DNA from: Bacteroidales bacterium
GTDB taxonomy: Bacteria > Bacteroidota > Bacteroidia > Bacteroidales > UBA932
Direction: 5' to 3'
Length of the DNA stretch: 64,000 nucleotides
Assembly: GCA_017938925.1 (NCBI GenBank)
Contig: JAGBAO010000004.1
Coordinates: 1 to 64,000, forward strand
Shown: positions 61,558 to 64,000 of the stretch, piece after piece
Layout: every line of letters begins with the position of its first letter
How positions within the stretch are numbered: the stretch's first letter is position 1
Notes under the pieces: model-generated
Told to the model about the DNA's origin: nothing
The model's input: only the letters and a program-made list of their open reading frames with translations
The model's database searches: none
Position numbers and translations under genes: made by a program

Positions 61558-61576
61558 AACGCTGAGAATCAATAGA

Positions 61577-62917
61577 ATGAGCGCCGCCACACGAACATAC
61601 TCATACAAGAATATATGGAGGGTTGCATACCCGATTCTGATCAGTCTGGTGATGGAGCAGATGATCGGTCTGACCGACACGGCCTTTCTCGGGAGGGTCG
61701 GAGAGATCGAACTGGGAGCATCTGCCATTGCCATCGTATATTATATGGTACTGTTCATGACAGGCTTCGGATTCAGCCTCGGTGCACAGATAATAATCGG
61801 CAGAAGAAACGGCGAAGGCCGGTTCGCAGAAACCGGAAAGGTGTTCTGGAACGGAATATATTTCCTGCTGGGTCTTTCCGTGCTGATCATCCTTGGTTCC
61901 GAACTGCTGACCCCGTGGCTGATGAGGCTCATGGTTTCCTCGGATGCAATATATACAGCAGCACTGAGCTATGTCAGATGGCGTCTGCCAGGCATGGTCT
62001 TCGCCTTCATGACAGCAATGTACCGTGCATTCTATGTGGGCACTACCCAGACCAGGACACTGACACTGAACTCTGTGGTCATGGTGGCGTCAAATATCGT
62101 ATTCAACTGGATTCTGATTTTCGGAAAGTTCGGCCTCCCGGCTCTGGGAATCACAGGAGCTGCGATAGGATCAAGCCTTGCCGAACTCGTCTCGCTGATA
62201 TTCTTCATGGTCTACACAAGAGCAAGATGCGACCGCAGGAAATATGGACTGGAAAAGGCTGCACGATTTGATGCCGGCGAACTCAAGGGAATGATGCCGG
62301 TGTGCTCCTGGACCATGATCCAGAACACCATATCAGTGTGCACCTGGTTCATATTCTTCCTGTTCATCGAGCACCTGGGAGAACGTGCTCTCGCCATCTC
62401 CAACATCACACGTGGAGTGTCCGGACTGCTATGGGTAGTGCTACAGGCCTTTGCCGCAACATGCAGCACCCTGGTCAGCAACATGATAGGAGAAGGGCAT
62501 CAGGACAAGGTCATGTCGCTTGTCAAGAGGATTCTGAAACTTTCATACGGAATCGTCAGTGTCATGATAATCATATTCTGCCTGTTCCCTCAGGCTCTGG
62601 CCAGAATATACACAGACATTCCTGATCTGGTCACGGCATCAGTCCCGGCCCTGATCGTGATGTGCACATCATATTTCATCAATACGGGCGGCCAGGTGTT
62701 CTTTCTGGCGGTTTCCGGAACAGGAAGCACAAAGACTGCCTTCCGGCTTGAGCTCGTGGCACTGTTCGTATATATGGTGTACTGCTATGTTGTCGTCAGT
62801 GCATTGAAGGCAGATGTAGCAATATGCTGGACAGCCGAACACGTATATGCCGGCGTCCTGCTCATCTGCAGCTGGTGGTACATGAAAAGCGGCAGTTGGA
62901 AGAACCGCCGCATCTGA
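61577..62917 (+). CDS. MATE-family efflux transporter
   Basis: The 446-residue protein has twelve membrane helices and the MATE pattern IWRVAYPILISLVMEQMIGLTDTAFLGRVGEIELGASAIA. The second half repeats the fold (LKGMMPVCSWTMIQNTISV). Such carriers export drugs or metabolites with Na+ or H+. Substrate unknown. Its stop abuts the stop of the convergent transglycosylase gene. Confidence 0.92.
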   Translation: MSAATRTYSYKNIWRVAYPILISLVMEQMIGLTDTAFLGRVGEIELGASAIAIVYYMVLFMTGFGFSLGAQIIIGRRNGEGRFAETGKVFWNGIYFLLGLSVLIILGSELLTPWLMRLMVSSDAIYTAALSYVRWRLPGMVFAFMTAMYRAFYVGTTQTRTLTLNSVVMVASNIVFNWILIFGKFGLPALGITGAAIGSSLAELVSLIFFMVYTRARCDRRKYGLEKAARFDAGELKGMMPVCSWTMIQNTISVCTWFIFFLFIEHLGERALAISNITRGVSGLLWVVLQAFAATCSTLVSNMIGEGHQDKVMSLVKRILKLSYGIVSVMIIIFCLFPQALARIYTDIPDLVTASVPALIVMCTSYFINTGGQVFFLAVSGTGSTKTAFRLELVALFVYMVYCYVVVSALKADVAICWTAEHVYAGVLLICSWWYMKSGSWKNRRI

Positions 62918-64000
62918 TCATTTTATATATTTCTGCATCTTGGAAGTCACCTTCTGAATATAGTCCTGCGTCTCCGCATGAGGAAGATTCCTCTTGAGAT
63001 GACTGAACAGCTGGTCATAAGACATCGAGTTTATAGTAGGGATAGCCTTGGATATGTTGGTGGTCCCGTTTATTGACCTGCTGACATTTCCTGCACCTGT
63101 ATTATATGCAGCAATTGCACAGAGCATACGGCACCTGACATCCGTCACCTTGGCAAAGGTTGTGGACATCAGAAGTTTAAGATATCCTGTTCCCAGCTGT
63201 ATGTTATTGTTCGGATCGAACAGGAAATCCGGTGATGGAATCCTGTCCTCCTTATGAACATATCTGTAGGCATCACGTCCTCCGGACTTAGGGACCAGCT
63301 GCATGAGGCCATAGGCAGGCACCCAGGACTGAGCTACCGGATTGAAGGCCGACTCCTGTTCCATGATGGCATAAATCAACGGCTCATCCACCGAGTACTT
63401 TGCAGAATGACTGCTCACCATCTGCTTGAACTTCTCCGCACGTTTAGGAATGTGGTCTTCAACAAGTTCCATCGTTATGGCCACAATATTCTTCACACCC
63501 TCAGAAGTGCTGACCGGCTGGACAGACGGAGTCTGCGAAGCGACCACAGCTGCAGGGACCTGTTCCAGAGCCTTCTGCTGTTCCTTTCTCAACCTTTCCT
63601 CTTCAATAGCCCTCTGCCTTGCCAGTTCCTCCTCTTTCCTTCTTTCCTCAGCCTTCGCAGCCATAGAAGTTCCTGCCGGCTTTACGGCAGGGCGTGGAGA
63701 CTTGTCCCGGGACAGGTCCAGACTCTTTCCTCTGGACGGAGCCGGTGCCCCAGGAGATGCCGCCTCAAATGGTTTTGGAGCAGAGTGTGTCCGGGTTGCC
63801 ACCGTTGAAGACACACCATACCTGCTCAAGTCCAGCTGCCCGTCAAGAAGAGGGGTGTCCGATACCGGACGATCCGGAAGTACACTTGAGTCGAAGCCGC
63901 ATGTGCTACCACGGCTGGACAACAGACCGCTGACAGCATTCTCCAGTTTCTTCCTGACCGTTTCCTGATCATCTGCCGGATCTACAAGCACCTCGACCGT
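62918..64000 (-). CDS. MltC-like lytic murein transglycosylase, 5' end outside the window
   Basis: The frame is open to the right edge; the GTG at 63991 is internal. Visible parts are the end of a DUF3393-type domain (VEVLVDPADDQETVRKKLENAVSGLL), a Pro/Ala/Lys-rich linker (about 70-160 of the visible portion), and a Slt domain with catalytic Glu in IYAIMEQESAFNP, AYGLMQLVP and AIAAYNTGAGNV. It cleaves glycan strands of peptidoglycan. The signal or lipoprotein sequence lies outside. Confidence 0.92.
   Translation of the reverse strand, partial: TVEVLVDPADDQETVRKKLENAVSGLLSSRGSTCGFDSSVLPDRPVSDTPLLDGQLDLSRYGVSSTVATRTHSAPKPFEAASPGAPAPSRGKSLDLSRDKSPRPAVKPAGTSMAAKAEERRKEEELARQRAIEEERLRKEQQKALEQVPAAVVASQTPSVQPVSTSEGVKNIVAITMELVEDHIPKRAEKFKQMVSSHSAKYSVDEPLIYAIMEQESAFNPVAQSWVPAYGLMQLVPKSGGRDAYRYVHKEDRIPSPDFLFDPNNNIQLGTGYLKLLMSTTFAKVTDVRCRMLCAIAAYNTGAGNVSRSINGTTNISKAIPTINSMSYDQLFSHLKRNLPHAETQDYIQKVTSKMQKYIK

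Noticed and set aside
1..64000. CRISPR array, prophage or insertion sequence
   Set aside because: No regularly spaced repeats, no transposase or integrase frame and no phage structural genes were seen.

Overview
The window reads as a chromosomal segment of an anaerobic Bacteroidales bacterium. Three things point there: a 16S rRNA 5' fragment of Bacteroidales type; many promoters with the Bacteroidota -7 element TAnnTTTG instead of TATAAT; and lineage-typical genes (fused KorA, NigD-like and BspA-like LRR lipoproteins, an Rpb6-like omega subunit). A narrower placement (Rikenellaceae or a related uncultured family) is only a guess. Gene density is high. I see no CRISPR array, transposase, integrase or phage module.

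Layout. 1-453 is an AT-rich piece of a TatD/QatD-like hydrolase gene that runs directly into an antisense 16S 5' fragment (451-778), either an assembly chimera or a real break in an rRNA operon. The rRNA leader has two tandem promoters. On the minus strand follow an outer-membrane porin, two DASS-type dicarboxylate transporters, and korA-korB-gdhA, a set centred on 2-oxoglutarate and other C4/C5 acids. 10380-15685 is a five-gene minus-strand operon whose products all look exported: a beta-barrel protein, an LRR lipoprotein, a WG-repeat/caspase-like peptidase, an LPP20-like protein and a DUF4384-like protein. Just upstream lies a well-supported unidentified structured RNA (about 15730-15988).

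16269-32460 holds envelope and housekeeping genes: skp, bamA, uppS and nadK; then pdxJ, a second skp-like gene, a glycosyltransferase and a LysM/PBP1 protein; then recN, rpoZ, bamD, trxB, an SDR enzyme, fur and cstA. 32561-42559 has a NigD-like lipoprotein, tRNA-His with a duplicated 3' tail, a Pif1-like helicase, radC, upp, rpoN, a SPOR protein, an LEA-like lipoprotein, miaB and an M23 peptidase.

42708-58048 is a complete co-oriented dcw cluster: mraZ-rsmH-ftsL-ftsI-murE-mraY-murD-ftsW-murG-murC-ftsQ-ftsA-ftsZ. Upstream are four TGG boxes at exact 10-bp spacing, the expected MraZ operator, shared with the divergent M23 gene. The window ends with gltX, two possible micro-ORFs, rpiB, truB (with an in-frame perfect hairpin), a MATE transporter and a truncated MltC-like transglycosylase.

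The best candidates for undescribed biology are the exported caspase operon, the structured RNA beside it, the hairpin inside truB, and the tandem micro-ORFs at 59769-59975.
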